This document shows positions 18,733 to 27,252 of a stretch of 64,000 bases of DNA, one piece after another. The notes below the pieces were generated by a model that was not told the DNA's origin, made no database searches, and saw only the letters and a program-made list of their open reading frames with translations. Numbering within the stretch: position 1 is the stretch's first letter; every line of letters begins with the position of its first letter. Position numbers and translations under genes: made by a program. Source of the stretch: Mycobacterium sp. ST-F2 (GTDB lineage: Bacteria; Actinomycetota; Actinomycetes; Mycobacteriales; Mycobacteriaceae); the NCBI RefSeq assembly GCF_001905655.1, contig NZ_JMHT01000029.1:32054-96053 (forward strand). Reading direction: 5' to 3'.

Positions 18733-19335
18733 CTAGAAGTCGCCGGGAATCTGGCGGTGCGAATCGTAGCGGGTGTGAAGAAAATTCGGGTGAGCAGCAC
18801 CGCGGCGCTGTCGATGGGAGCTGAGCGGCACCAGGGAAATCCGGTCCAGCAGCGCACGCACGGCGGTGTCGTCCTTCGATGTGCCCGTGCACTCGACGCG
18901 TCCCAGTAGCCAGATGATCGGGGCCAACGACTGGTGCTCGATGACGCCGGGCGGCAGCTCGCCGCGCCAGCTGGGCCCGGTGATGACGTACGTCTGCGGT
19001 TCGGTCCATGCGACGTGTTCTGCCGCGTCGTCGAATACGTCCGCCCTACCGGACAGCACCTGGAACAGGTAACGGTGGTCGGGGGCCTCCGGCAGCGTCA
19101 GTACCCAGGGCTCGGTGTTGACGTCCAGAAGCCGGTCGACATACAGGGCTCGCGAGCGCTTGCGCATCCGCAGCAGTTGCTGCATGGGCGAGGTGATGGG
19201 CACGAGGCGGTCGGCCTCTTGATGCTGATCGTCGTCTGCCGGGTGCGCGCGAGGCCCCCACGGGTGCGTCAGGATCAGCACCGCGGCCAGCGCGATGGCC
19301 ACCGATCCGCACCAAGGGAGAATTTCGGCTGACAT
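18733..19335 (-). CDS. Short membrane-anchored DUF1254-type protein (lacking the DUF1214 half)
   Basis: A 200-residue protein. Residues 1-35 are one membrane helix with a signal-anchor look. The rest follows the core of DUF1254 (DVNTEPWVLTLPEAPDHRYLFQVL, then a TYVITGPSWRGELPPGV segment, then IIWLLGRVECTG). Usual DUF1254 proteins are 400-500 residues, start the domain with an IRPNVDTLYS-like strand and end in DUF1214; here the first strand is altered and the second domain is absent. It could be a remnant or a specialised short form. Paired 16-bp repeats lie upstream, as at the araC gene. Confidence 0.68.
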   Translation of the reverse strand: MSAEILPWCGSVAIALAAVLILTHPWGPRAHPADDDQHQEADRLVPITSPMQQLLRMRKRSRALYVDRLLDVNTEPWVLTLPEAPDHRYLFQVLSGRADVFDDAAEHVAWTEPQTYVITGPSWRGELPPGVIEHQSLAPIIWLLGRVECTGTSKDDTAVRALLDRISLVPLSSHRQRRGAAHPNFLHTRYDSHRQIPGDF

Positions 19336-19460
19336 GGCTGCCGTACTCCAATCTCGTTGTGGCCCAGCTCCATCACCTGGCAGAGCGTGTGCACGGTCGG
19401 TCGCCGCGGGCCGGAATCGGTCCGCTCATCCCACTGTGCAGGACAGCGCTGCCCGAAGTC

Positions 19461-19497
19461 TTGACATCTAGAGACTGATTCTTGACAGTTCGGGACA
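19461..19497. repeat. Pair of 16-bp TTGACANNTNGNGACA repeats, 21-bp spacing (copy 1)
   Basis: TTGACATCTAGAGACT (19461-19476) and TTGACAGTTCGGGACA (19482-19497) start exactly 21 bases apart, two DNA turns. The same pair with the same spacing lies before the AraC gene. This copy sits 125-162 bases upstream of the DUF1254 gene and could serve it. Probably a tandem operator for the AraC-family protein. Confidence 0.7.
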
Positions 19498-19512
19498 GCG
19501 CCATCCGAGGTG

Positions 19513-19785
19513 CTAACAGGGGGCTCCGGGCGGTGTGTAGTACGGCACGCCTTCGTCGGTGTAGCACGGCACCTCCCCGGCGACGTACGGAACGTGGGCC
19601 GCGGCGATGGCGGTACCCACGGCGACGTCGCCCGCGATGTTGGTGCAGCCGCCGGCAGAGAAGTGGCGCCCGCCGGCGCTGGCGCAGACGTCGGCGCCGG
19701 CAGTGGGGGCTACCAGCAATGGCGCCACGGTCAGGGCGCCGGCCATCAGCGGGACGGACAGCAGCGCGGTGATGCGCGGGGTCAT
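19513..19785 (-). CDS. Small secreted protein with four Cys
   Basis: A 90-residue protein: signal peptide (residues 1-31, ending AGA-D), then a mature part with four Cys (DVCASAGG, GGCTNI, VPCYTD, GAPC-end) that likely form two disulfides. The C-terminus is Tyr/Pro-rich. No family recognised. It is divergent from the AraC gene, and the repeat pair at 19933-19969 lies in their common upstream region. Confidence 0.75.
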   Translation of the reverse strand: MTPRITALLSVPLMAGALTVAPLLVAPTAGADVCASAGGRHFSAGGCTNIAGDVAVGTAIAAAHVPYVAGEVPCYTDEGVPYYTPPGAPC

Positions 19786-19932
19786 TGTGCTCCTCGAGGT
19801 GGTGGGGTGGACAAGCTTTGAATGTTTGCTGGATGGCCGGTGCGCCCGGGCAGCGACCTGCGGCTCGACGCTGTGCCGCCCGTACTGCTTGTCGTGGGGA
19901 TTCGACTGTGCTGCACTGCACCGGTTTGTGTC

Positions 19933-19969
19933 TTGACATTTCGCGACATCTTTTTGACAGTTAGAGACA
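19933..19969. repeat. Pair of 16-bp TTGACANTTNGNGACA repeats, 21-bp spacing (copy 2)
   Basis: TTGACATTTCGCGACA (19933-19948) and TTGACAGTTAGAGACA (19954-19969). The second repeat runs into the ATG of the AraC gene, so binding would block its own transcription. Identical period and orientation to copy 1. Confidence 0.75.
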
Positions 19970-20973
19970 TGTCGGTCATCCGGGGGACGGCACTCACCAA
20001 CTTTGATGTGTTGGTTGCTGAATTTGGTGGCGACGGTGCCGCGCTACTGGCTGCCGCCCACGTCCCGTTGGACGACTTCGGTCGTCACGACCGCTTCATC
20101 TCTCTGGAGAACGCCATCCAGGCCGTCGAAACTGCCGCGCGTGTTCTGCAGGTGCCCGATTTCGGCCGCCGACTGGCGCTGCGTCAGAGCATCGAAATCC
20201 TGGGCCCGGTCGGTCTGGCAGCCCGCAACGCTTCCGACGTGGCTGAGGCATTCGTCATCTTCGACAAGTTCATGGCCGCCTACAGCCCCGCGATCAGTGC
20301 CCGCATGATCCCCGCCGCCGATGCCGGCCAATACCGCTTCGCTTTCGAATTTCTGCTGGACCCCGCGCCGCCACAGGTGCAGGCCGTCGAGCTGTCCCTC
20401 GGCGTGGCGTTGCAGGTGCTACGGCAGTTCCTCGGCGCCGACTACCGCCCACTCGCGGTGCACATACCCCACGCCGCGTGCGGCCCGGTAGGCGAGTATC
20501 GGACCTACTTCGGCTGCCCACCGTCCTTCGGTGAGCCGGTCGCCGGGTTCGTGGTCCGCGCTTCAGATTTGGAGCGGCCGCTGCCCACCGACCGGATCGC
20601 GCATCAGACGGCCATGGACTACCTGATCAGCACCATCGGCGAATCTGAGCCTGCCACAACACAATTGGTCCGTACCCTGGTCCGTCAGCTGCTGCCGGGC
20701 GGAGCGGTCGGGCTGCCGGACATCGCCCGTCACGTCGGGCTGCATCCGAAGACGCTGCAGCGCCGCCTGTCGGCCGAAGGTGCAACCTTCGCCGACCTTG
20801 TCGATCAGACCCGCCGCGACACCGCGCAGCGGCTACTGCTCGATACCGAACTGACCCTCGACCAGCTCTGCCGAAATCTCGGATATGCCGAGCAGAGTGT
20901 GCTCACCCGGTCGTGCAAGCGGTGGTTCGGCACTACGCCCACCGCTTATCGAAGCCGTGTCCACAAGCAGTAG
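19969..20973 (+). CDS. AraC-family regulator (VirS/OruR-type, with arabinose-binding-like N-domain)
   Basis: A 334-residue regulator. Residues 1-200 are the PF12625-type sensing domain seen in VirS. The C-terminal DNA-binding domain has two helix-turn-helix units: LPDIARHVGLHPKTLQRRLS and LDQLCRNLGYAEQSVLTRSCKRWFG, ending TPTAYRS. The ATG lies at the last base of a 16-bp repeat, which implies autoregulation. Likely targets are its own promoter, the divergent secreted gene and the DUF1254 gene. The inducer is unknown. Confidence 0.9.
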   Translation: MSVIRGTALTNFDVLVAEFGGDGAALLAAAHVPLDDFGRHDRFISLENAIQAVETAARVLQVPDFGRRLALRQSIEILGPVGLAARNASDVAEAFVIFDKFMAAYSPAISARMIPAADAGQYRFAFEFLLDPAPPQVQAVELSLGVALQVLRQFLGADYRPLAVHIPHAACGPVGEYRTYFGCPPSFGEPVAGFVVRASDLERPLPTDRIAHQTAMDYLISTIGESEPATTQLVRTLVRQLLPGGAVGLPDIARHVGLHPKTLQRRLSAEGATFADLVDQTRRDTAQRLLLDTELTLDQLCRNLGYAEQSVLTRSCKRWFGTTPTAYRSRVHKQ

Positions 20974-21440
20974 CCGGAGAACTCGACGGACGACGCAGTC
21001 GGTGCGACGTCGAAGTGCAGCGTCTGGTCCGGTGCTCCGTCGGTCACCAAGGGCGCGCCGACCACACCGGCGCTGACGACGATGCGTTGCGCGACGTGAC
21101 ACTGGTTCCCCGGGGCCAGTGGGGTGCCACTCCACTGGCCGGACAGCAGGTTCGGATTGCGCATGCCCTGACCGCGCAGCGCGATGACGGGACCGGTGCT
21201 CCACCACCGGTCGCTGGGTTGGGCGGGTAGCGCGACCGCCTGCCAGCGTCCTTCGTGGCACTGCAGCGGGGTCTTGGCTCCCGATGTCGGCGACGGCGTC
21301 GTCGGCATGGTCGTGGCCTCGTCGGCAGTCGGTGGGCACAATTGATCCTGTTGTGGTGCAACAGGATCAGCGGAGGCCAGGGGCGCCAGCGCGGTCGCCA
21401 GGGCGACAGCGGCAGCGGTCAGGGCGGTCCCACGGATCAC
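20946..21440 (-). CDS. Secreted protein with Cys pairs, unknown function
   Basis: A 164-residue exported protein with a signal peptide (residues 1-24, ending ASA-D) and a Thr/Pro linker, then a compact domain with Trp-rich segments (DRWWSTGPV) and Cys at QLCPP, LQCHEG, NQCHVA and GYCLW. It overlaps the convergent AraC gene by 28 bases and is 2 bases from the DUF4185 gene stop upstream; the two are probably one unit. Confidence 0.75.
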   Translation of the reverse strand: MIRGTALTAAAVALATALAPLASADPVAPQQDQLCPPTADEATTMPTTPSPTSGAKTPLQCHEGRWQAVALPAQPSDRWWSTGPVIALRGQGMRNPNLLSGQWSGTPLAPGNQCHVAQRIVVSAGVVGAPLVTDGAPDQTLHFDVAPTASSVEFSGYCLWTRLR

Positions 21441-21442
21441 GG

Positions 21443-23434
21443 CTACAGCTTGGTCAGATCGGTTTTCATGAGCATGACGTTGTACTCACTCCACAACGAC
21501 AGATTCCAGTACAGATCGGTGCCGGTACCCAGCGTCGACGGCGACCAGGGCTGCATCATGGGCGCATAGATACCGCCATTCTGCTGCGGCATCAGCACTG
21601 TCGCCGCCGACCAGGTGCCTTCCGGGCGGTCGGCGGTGCGCAACACGATGTTGTTGAACTGGTCGCCGTAGAGGGTGACGTACTTGCCGAGCGTCGGGTT
21701 GTACTGCACCGACATCTCGCTGACGTGGTTGCCGGGCTTGCCGACGCCGCACGCCCCGGTGTCCTTGCCGAACACCACACCGGCTTTCGCCGGATCCTTG
21801 TACCAGCCCTGCTTGACCGCACCGATGCCGAACCAGCCGCCCGCAGTGCCCTTGTTGTAGTACTCGTACTTGGAGACGTCGAGAATGTCGGCCTCGGCCA
21901 CCCGCGACACGTAGGCTGCTCCGCCACGCCCGTTCGGGGTGCCGTACGAGTAGACGTAGCCGTCACCGGGACGCACCAGGGCCGCCTGCTGGAAATTGGC
22001 GTTGCCGCCCCAGTTCTGCCGGACACTCTTCGGGGAGATGTACCAGTTCTCGCCGTTGTCGGTGGAGTAGGCGATGGCCGAGTAGTTCGTCGTCCACTGG
22101 CCGGGCGAACCCCACTGCTTGACCGACATGAAACTCAGGTACTGCGTGGCGCCGTACTGTGTGCCCGGGGTCGGCACCGAGATGCCCGACGTCGGGATCA
22201 GCGTCACCCCGGAGGGCAGGCCGGCCGGGAGTCGCTCGGGCAGGATGATCTGGCGCGAGTACGTCTCTCCCCACAGGGGTGAGCCGCCGAACATGTTGCC
22301 GTTCTTCCACTGGCCGTCCGGGATCGCCATACCGTCGGACAGGTCGGTGTCCGACGTGCGGAACAGGATGTTGTTGCGCCAGGTGCCGGTCATGTCGGGG
22401 CCGCTGAACGTGTCCCCGAAGGCGATCAGCACCTGGTGTTCGTTGATCGGGGTGTTGGGATCGTCGGCAATTCCGTTGTCCCACATGGTGCCGACGTCGG
22501 TGCCCCAGACCCCGAACCGGTTGTAGGTGTCGTTGGGGGCGAAGTTCCCGCTGACCCAGTCGACGAAACTGGTTGACGCACTGAACTGTTGGCCTGGCTT
22601 GGGCCAGTCCGGTCGGGGATTCATCACCGCGGTGAGCGCGGCCACCGGATTGCTCAGCACCTGCCCGGTGGTGGTGAGGGCACTCACGACGTTCTGCGGC
22701 TTGATGGCCGTCAGGAGGTTGTCGAGTTCGCGCCGGGCGAAGGCCAGCACGGTCCATGCCAGGGTGGGCTGGTTGGGGCCACCTGTCGGGTTGAACGCCC
22801 AATTCAGTGCGCCGGAAACAGCTTTCATCACGGCAGCCACCGGGTTCAGCGTCTTGGCCGAGGGTGCGGTGACGTTCGGCGTGAGCAGGTTGGTCGTCGC
22901 GGCGACGGGCGTCGGCGAGGTGTTGACCGCGCTGGTGGTGACCTTCAAGGCCGTCGGCGCGACGGCAGCCACGCTGACCGGCTTGGGTGCGGCGGTCTTT
23001 GGGGCGGTGGGCGTCAGCCGCGGGGGCGTCGGGGTTTTCGGCGGTTTGGCGGTCGGTGGTTGCGCGGGATCGTTCGCGGTGTTGTTCTTCGGCGGGTTCG
23101 AGCGGTCGCGGTTCTTGGCCGGTTTGTCTGCCTTGTGCTTGTCGGGCTTGGTTTCGGTGGCGGGGTCAGCCGGGGTGACAGTGTCGTCGGTGGCCGGTTC
23201 TTCGACGTCGTCCTTCGCGGGCTTGGGCTTGCCACGTCGCGGCTTGGTGGGCTTGCCCGAAGTGCCAGGAGCCCCGGCGTTTTCGCCAGGCGCGGAAGCC
23301 GCGGGCGGGCCCGTGGGTGCACCTGACTCGGTCTGGTCGGCCCAGGCGACGCCCTGGCCGGATGCGATCGCGGTCCCGATGCCGAGCGCGACGGCCAGCC
23401 TTCCCACCCGGCCGACGTATCTGGCGGCGCCCAT
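21443..23434 (-). CDS. Secreted DUF4185-domain protein with long Pro/Lys-rich linker
   Basis: A 663-residue protein. A signal peptide ends at AWA-D (residues 32-33). Residues 35-190 are a low-complexity Pro/Lys/Ala/Thr region of the kind used to cross the cell wall. Residues 280-663 are a beta-propeller-like DUF4185 domain, with repeats such as IAFGDTFSG, NNILFRTSD, YSTDNGENW and IVLRTADRPEGTWS, resembling sialidase/arabinanase folds. The start at 23434 has CAGGAGA upstream. DUF4185 members are suspected cell-surface glycan enzymes, some active on arabinogalactan-type D-arabinan; activity here is inferred only. Confidence 0.85.
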   Translation of the reverse strand: MGAARYVGRVGRLAVALGIGTAIASGQGVAWADQTESGAPTGPPAASAPGENAGAPGTSGKPTKPRRGKPKPAKDDVEEPATDDTVTPADPATETKPDKHKADKPAKNRDRSNPPKNNTANDPAQPPTAKPPKTPTPPRLTPTAPKTAAPKPVSVAAVAPTALKVTTSAVNTSPTPVAATTNLLTPNVTAPSAKTLNPVAAVMKAVSGALNWAFNPTGGPNQPTLAWTVLAFARRELDNLLTAIKPQNVVSALTTTGQVLSNPVAALTAVMNPRPDWPKPGQQFSASTSFVDWVSGNFAPNDTYNRFGVWGTDVGTMWDNGIADDPNTPINEHQVLIAFGDTFSGPDMTGTWRNNILFRTSDTDLSDGMAIPDGQWKNGNMFGGSPLWGETYSRQIILPERLPAGLPSGVTLIPTSGISVPTPGTQYGATQYLSFMSVKQWGSPGQWTTNYSAIAYSTDNGENWYISPKSVRQNWGGNANFQQAALVRPGDGYVYSYGTPNGRGGAAYVSRVAEADILDVSKYEYYNKGTAGGWFGIGAVKQGWYKDPAKAGVVFGKDTGACGVGKPGNHVSEMSVQYNPTLGKYVTLYGDQFNNIVLRTADRPEGTWSAATVLMPQQNGGIYAPMMQPWSPSTLGTGTDLYWNLSLWSEYNVMLMKTDLTKL

Positions 23435-23526
23435 CGTGATCTCCTGTCGTTCCAGCAAATATCCATGGAACAACATCGGCACGGGCCGCGGGAGGGTTTA
23501 CGCGGGGTTGTGTCCGTCTCGATATC

Positions 23527-23892
23527 TCAGCCGAGCAGGCCGGCCTCGCGCAGTGCGTCCTCGTACAATTCGATGGCGTGGTCGATGCCGTCGTCGACCC
23601 AACTGTCGACGAAAGCCACGCGGTCGGCGATCAGCTGGATGCCTGTGGCCCAGCGCTCGAAATCCCCGTTGTGGCGCAGATTGTCGATCTGCTGGCGCGT
23701 TCCCTTGATGTGGATGAAGCCGCCCAACTCGGTGGTCTGCGGGCGCAGGACCGTGACGTCGAAACCTTCGATTCCGCCGTCGTCGACGAGCTCCTGCAGA
23801 TAGCCGCGAGCGTTGCGCAGAGCGGCGAGGGCTTGGAGTTCACGTCCCTGAGTGGGCAGACCCCATGCGATCCAGATTCCGGTATCGGACAT
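23527..23892 (-). CDS. Conserved hypothetical alpha/beta protein
   Basis: A 121-residue soluble protein with no signal or membrane segment and no family recognised. The pattern is beta-alpha-beta: IWIAWGLPTQGRELQALAAL, FDVTVLRPQ, GGFIHIKG, then a long acidic helix. The strand GGFIHIKGTRQQID suggests a small ferredoxin-like fold. It starts 11 bases after the stop of the thrE-like gene and may be co-transcribed with it. Confidence 0.72.
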   Translation of the reverse strand: MSDTGIWIAWGLPTQGRELQALAALRNARGYLQELVDDGGIEGFDVTVLRPQTTELGGFIHIKGTRQQIDNLRHNGDFERWATGIQLIADRVAFVDSWVDDGIDHAIELYEDALREAGLLG

Positions 23893-23903
23893 GGCGCCCT
23901 ACG

Positions 23904-25295
23904 CTACGCGCGCACCCGCAATCGGCGGGGAAGGCGCGGGCGTCGCAGCGTGCGCGCCACCCATTCACCGAGAGTCACCCCGGCCGCCAGCGTGCAGCCG
24001 ACGACGAGCGCGGTGAACAGGTTGTCGATGGCCGCCAGGGTCTGGCCGGCCATGATCTCGGCCAGTCCGCGGTAGACCGCGAGGCCCGGCACCAGCGGGG
24101 TGATACCGGCGACGGCGACGATGATCGGCGGGACCACCGCGCGCCGGGCCAAAAGGCCACCGGCGAGGCCGACGACCGTGGCGGCGACCGCGGAGGCGAC
24201 GATCGGGCCCAGGCCCGCGTTCAGGATGGACCCGACCAGACCGGCTCCCACCGCTCCTGCTGCGAACGATGTCGCCAGCGCCTTGAGCGAGGCATAGCTG
24301 GCGAGCGCGAACGCCGCGGATGCGAGGCCACCGGTGAGCACCATGATCGGCAGGGGCGCGTAGGGGAACACCTCCTGTTGCATGGGCGGCAGGCTCGCGC
24401 CGAGCGCGGCGGTGAGCCGCAGCGCGATGCCGACGCCGCCGACCAGACCCGCGGTGAAGACCATCACCTCGATGAAGCGGCCCGCCGCGGTGACGGGCGC
24501 CCCGGTGATGGCGTCCTGCACAGAACCGACCAGGGACAGGCCGGCCATGAGCACGATGATGCCGGACACGATCATGCGGTACGGCGCGACGACGGCACTG
24601 TGTTCCATGGCCAGCTTGTAGATGAACGCGGCCGGCACCGTCGCCATGAAACCGCCCATGACCTGCTGGAAGAAATACGGCAGGCCGAGCTTGCCGAGTG
24701 CGACGTTGGTGCCGTAGATCGCGGCGGTGGTGAAGAACGAGACGATGGCGAGCGTCGGGCTGCCGCCGAGCATGAGCGTCACCGCCGCGGCCATGAGGGC
24801 CCAGCCGGACAACGCGACCTTGCGTGAATAGGGATGGTCGGCAGCGACGATGCGGTCCAGGGCCGCCCGCGCGGGCCTGAGGCCGAGGTGTCCGCGGGCG
24901 ATCCCCCGAAGCAGCGCGTCCACCTGTTCGAGGCGCGTGTAGTCCAACGAGCGGTATTTCACCGTGCGCATGTAGTTGGTGGGCGGCAGGCCCGGACCGC
25001 GGCGCGCCGACACGTGGATGGCGTTGTAGGTGACGTCGACGGCGCAGTCGGGTAGGCCATAAGTGGCGGCGACGAACGCGATCTGCTTGCTGGTGTCGAT
25101 GGCGCCGGTACCGGAATCGAGCAGCACCTCACCGACGTTCATCGCCAACTCGACGACCTCTGTGACGGCGCGTTCGTCGCTCAGGTCGATGGCCTGTTGT
25201 GGCGTGATGACGGGCAGGCCTGCGGTATCGGCGGTGGACGGCCGGTCACCGAGAAGTCGTCGGCGGGCGGCGGCGACGCGATCACGCACTGTCAC
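23904..25295 (-). CDS. thrE: ThrE-type threonine/serine exporter
   Basis: A 463-residue protein of the ThrE family. Residues 1-150 are the cytosolic N-domain with the conserved GTGAIDTSKQIAFVA and NYMRTVKY region; residues 160-440 hold ten membrane helices in two five-helix halves (ThrE and ThrE_2-like). It exports small hydroxy amino acids with proton motive force in Corynebacterium; mycobacterial function is presumed similar. The GTG start is set by conservation of the first residues. Followed closely by the small hypothetical gene. Confidence 0.88.
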   Translation of the reverse strand: MTVRDRVAAARRRLLGDRPSTADTAGLPVITPQQAIDLSDERAVTEVVELAMNVGEVLLDSGTGAIDTSKQIAFVAATYGLPDCAVDVTYNAIHVSARRGPGLPPTNYMRTVKYRSLDYTRLEQVDALLRGIARGHLGLRPARAALDRIVAADHPYSRKVALSGWALMAAAVTLMLGGSPTLAIVSFFTTAAIYGTNVALGKLGLPYFFQQVMGGFMATVPAAFIYKLAMEHSAVVAPYRMIVSGIIVLMAGLSLVGSVQDAITGAPVTAAGRFIEVMVFTAGLVGGVGIALRLTAALGASLPPMQQEVFPYAPLPIMVLTGGLASAAFALASYASLKALATSFAAGAVGAGLVGSILNAGLGPIVASAVAATVVGLAGGLLARRAVVPPIIVAVAGITPLVPGLAVYRGLAEIMAGQTLAAIDNLFTALVVGCTLAAGVTLGEWVARTLRRPRLPRRLRVRA

Positions 25296-25325
25296 ACCAG
25301 AATCGTAGGTCCCAGCTCGGCGGCC

Positions 25326-25730
25326 CTAGTACGACTGCCCGTTGGCGTACCGCTCGCGACGGAAGTGGCGGCCGTTGCCGCGGTTGCGGCTCTTATACGT
25401 CGGCAGCTGTGAGTCACAGTTGGGGCAGACCAGCCGCAGGTTCTCCCGACGGTTGTTCGTCGGGTCGCCGTCGATGTGATCCAGTACCAACGCCAGCGGC
25501 AGGTCTTGCCAGGTTGTTCTGCCGGTGCAGATTGCACAGCAATCAGATTGAGCATCGAGAAGATATTCCCGAATGTAGTGACCTTGGTGGCTATCGATTC
25601 GCCCGATACCTGTTTCGAGCCACCGTTTCGTGCTGGCGTCGCGGCGAGCCGATGCCTGGCAGGCGTTGCCGCAGTAGATCTTCTGACTGCGCCTCATGAG
25701 CGGAGTGCCACAACCACGGCATGACCTCAT
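25326..25730 (-). CDS. HNH endonuclease with N-terminal zinc finger
   Basis: A 134-residue protein. The N-terminus is a treble-clef-like zinc finger (CRGCG at residues 4-8, YCGNAC near 20-24). The HNH core has CAIC, LDHIDGDPTNNRRENLRLVCPNC, with the catalytic His in LDHIDG and Asn in NNRRENL. It is a single gene next to tRNA-Thr, with no recognisable phage neighbours. It could be a phage-derived nicking enzyme or a homing-type selfish gene. Confidence 0.85.
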   Translation of the reverse strand: MRSCRGCGTPLMRRSQKIYCGNACQASARRDASTKRWLETGIGRIDSHQGHYIREYLLDAQSDCCAICTGRTTWQDLPLALVLDHIDGDPTNNRRENLRLVCPNCDSQLPTYKSRNRGNGRHFRRERYANGQSY

Positions 25731-25777
25731 GAGCAGACGTTACGACGAGCCACCGACAAGTGGTCGCGTCGTGATGG

Positions 25778-25849
25778 AGCCCCCTATCGGGATTGAACCG
25801 ATGACCTACATATTACAAGTATGTTGCTCTACCACTGAGCTAAGGAGGC
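25778..25849 (-). tRNA. tRNA-Thr (anticodon TGT)
   Basis: On the minus strand the acceptor arms GCCTCCT and AGGGGGC pair (one G-T), the anticodon stem ACATA/TATGT closes a seven-base loop CTTGTAA giving anticodon TGT, and the T arm GGTTCAATCC is canonical. The discriminator is T. The CCA end is not encoded. It reads codon ACA. Confidence 0.93.
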
Positions 25850-25883
25850 ATGCGGTTCGAGAAGGCTCGAACCGCATCGAATC

Positions 25884-27179
25884 CTAACCTGTGCTCGGTC
25901 CCGGTTGCTCTTGGCCGTTCGCGTCGACGGCTCTCTGGGCGGCTCGGGCCGCAGCCCGCTTGCCGCGCTGGCGGCTCAGCGGGATGCGGCCGGCGATGTT
26001 GCTCAGCGGATTCACCGCGTCGTTGAGGACGAGCACCGCGTCGTACAGCTTGTCGACGGTCGGGGCGAGCCCGGCGAGCACGGGCGCCAGCTGGTTGAGG
26101 TTGTCGACGACGTCGTTCAACTTCATCAGGGCACCGTCGGGTCCGGTGAGGACATCGATGGCGCCGCCCTCGTCGAGCAGTCGTTCGGCGATACCGCCCT
26201 CGCTGAGCACGCGGTCCACCAGGCCACCGTCGGCGAGCATCTTGTCGACCGGCCCGCCGTCCCCGAGCAGGCGATCGGCGATGCCTTCCGGTCGCAGGAC
26301 CCGGTCGACCACGCCGTTGTCGGCCAGCAGTCGGTCGGCGATACCGCCCTGTCCGACCAACCGATCAGCAATCCCCTCCGGGCGCAGGACCCGGTCGACG
26401 ATGCCGCCGTCGGCGAGCATCTGATCCACGACGCCGCCTTCGGCGAGTCCACGGTCGGCCACGCCGCCCGGGGCGAGCACCCGGTCGAGGATGCCGTCAG
26501 TGGACAGCACGCGGTCGACGACACCGCCGTCGGCGAGGACACGGTCGGCGGGGCCGCCCGGTTCGAGCAGGCGGTCGAGGATGCCGCCCGTGCTGAGCAG
26601 TCGGTCGACGACGCCGCCGTCGGCGAGAACGCGGTCGGCCGGTCCGTCTTTGGCGATCAGGCGGGCGGCGATGCCGTCTTCGCTGAGTACCCGGTCCACG
26701 ACGCCTTCGGGCGCGAGCACCTGCTCAGCGAAACCGCCTGGGGCGAGGACTCGGGACAGCGCACCGTCGTCGGATGTCAACTGGTCCAGCAGGCCGCCGT
26801 CGAGGGTCAACTGGTCGATGACGCCTCCGGGTGCCAGTGCCCGTGTCACGGCGCCGCCCTCGGCGGTCAGGCGGTCGAGGATGCCGCCGTCCTGGCTGAT
26901 CTGGTCGACCAGACCACCCGGGCGGAGCAACCGGTCGAGCACGCCGCCCGGTGCGAGCGCGCGGCCCAGCGGAGCGTCGTCGTCGACCAGTCGGGTGAGG
27001 CGGCCGGCCCGGCTCAGCGTGTCATCGAGGCCGAGCATGGACATGACGGGCGAGCCTGCGGTGGTGTCGCCGAGCGCGTGTTGCACTGTCGACAGCGCGC
27101 CGCCGGCAATTTCGAGACCGGCGCTGGCGATCTTGAGTGGCGTCGAGGCCAAGTCTGACAGGGTTTTACCCAAATCCAT
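25884..27179 (-). CDS. Protein with 28 tandem decapeptide repeats
   Basis: A 431-residue protein in three parts. Residues 1-69 form a soluble N-domain. Residues 70-349 are exactly 28 uninterrupted 10-residue repeats of the form (V/I)(V/A/L)DR(V/L)LxxGG, for example VVDRVLADGG, with no insertion or deletion. Residues 350-431 have an amphipathic helical segment (LNDVVDNLNQLAPVLAGLAPTVDKLYDAVLVLNDAVN) and a basic tail. No signal peptide. The regular period suggests a solenoid or rod. It is divergent from phoP; M. tuberculosis carries an uncharacterised leftward gene (Rv0756c) at this position. Function unknown. Confidence 0.88.
   Translation of the reverse strand: MDLGKTLSDLASTPLKIASAGLEIAGGALSTVQHALGDTTAGSPVMSMLGLDDTLSRAGRLTRLVDDDAPLGRALAPGGVLDRLLRPGGLVDQISQDGGILDRLTAEGGAVTRALAPGGVIDQLTLDGGLLDQLTSDDGALSRVLAPGGFAEQVLAPEGVVDRVLSEDGIAARLIAKDGPADRVLADGGVVDRLLSTGGILDRLLEPGGPADRVLADGGVVDRVLSTDGILDRVLAPGGVADRGLAEGGVVDQMLADGGIVDRVLRPEGIADRLVGQGGIADRLLADNGVVDRVLRPEGIADRLLGDGGPVDKMLADGGLVDRVLSEGGIAERLLDEGGAIDVLTGPDGALMKLNDVVDNLNQLAPVLAGLAPTVDKLYDAVLVLNDAVNPLSNIAGRIPLSRQRGKRAAARAAQRAVDANGQEQPGPSTG
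26133..26972 (-). repeat. 30-bp coding tandem repeat array (28 copies)
   Basis: This DNA encodes residues 70-349 of the decapeptide protein. Copies are diverged at the nucleotide level (typical unit reads GTCGACCGGGTGCTC plus a variable 15 bases), so the array is old rather than a recent slippage product. Strict length in multiples of 30 bp shows selection on the protein period. Confidence 0.85.
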
Positions 27180-27252
27180 CGGCCAAGTGTATGGCGCCGA
27201 TCACATCTGATGTTGCTGATGGTGCGACAGGCCTGGCAAACAGCACCACGAC

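Noticed and set aside
26133..26972. Regular 30-bp repeats that look like a CRISPR array
   Set aside because: The repeats are contiguous coding units without unique spacers of fixed length, lie in one long frame and no cas genes are near.
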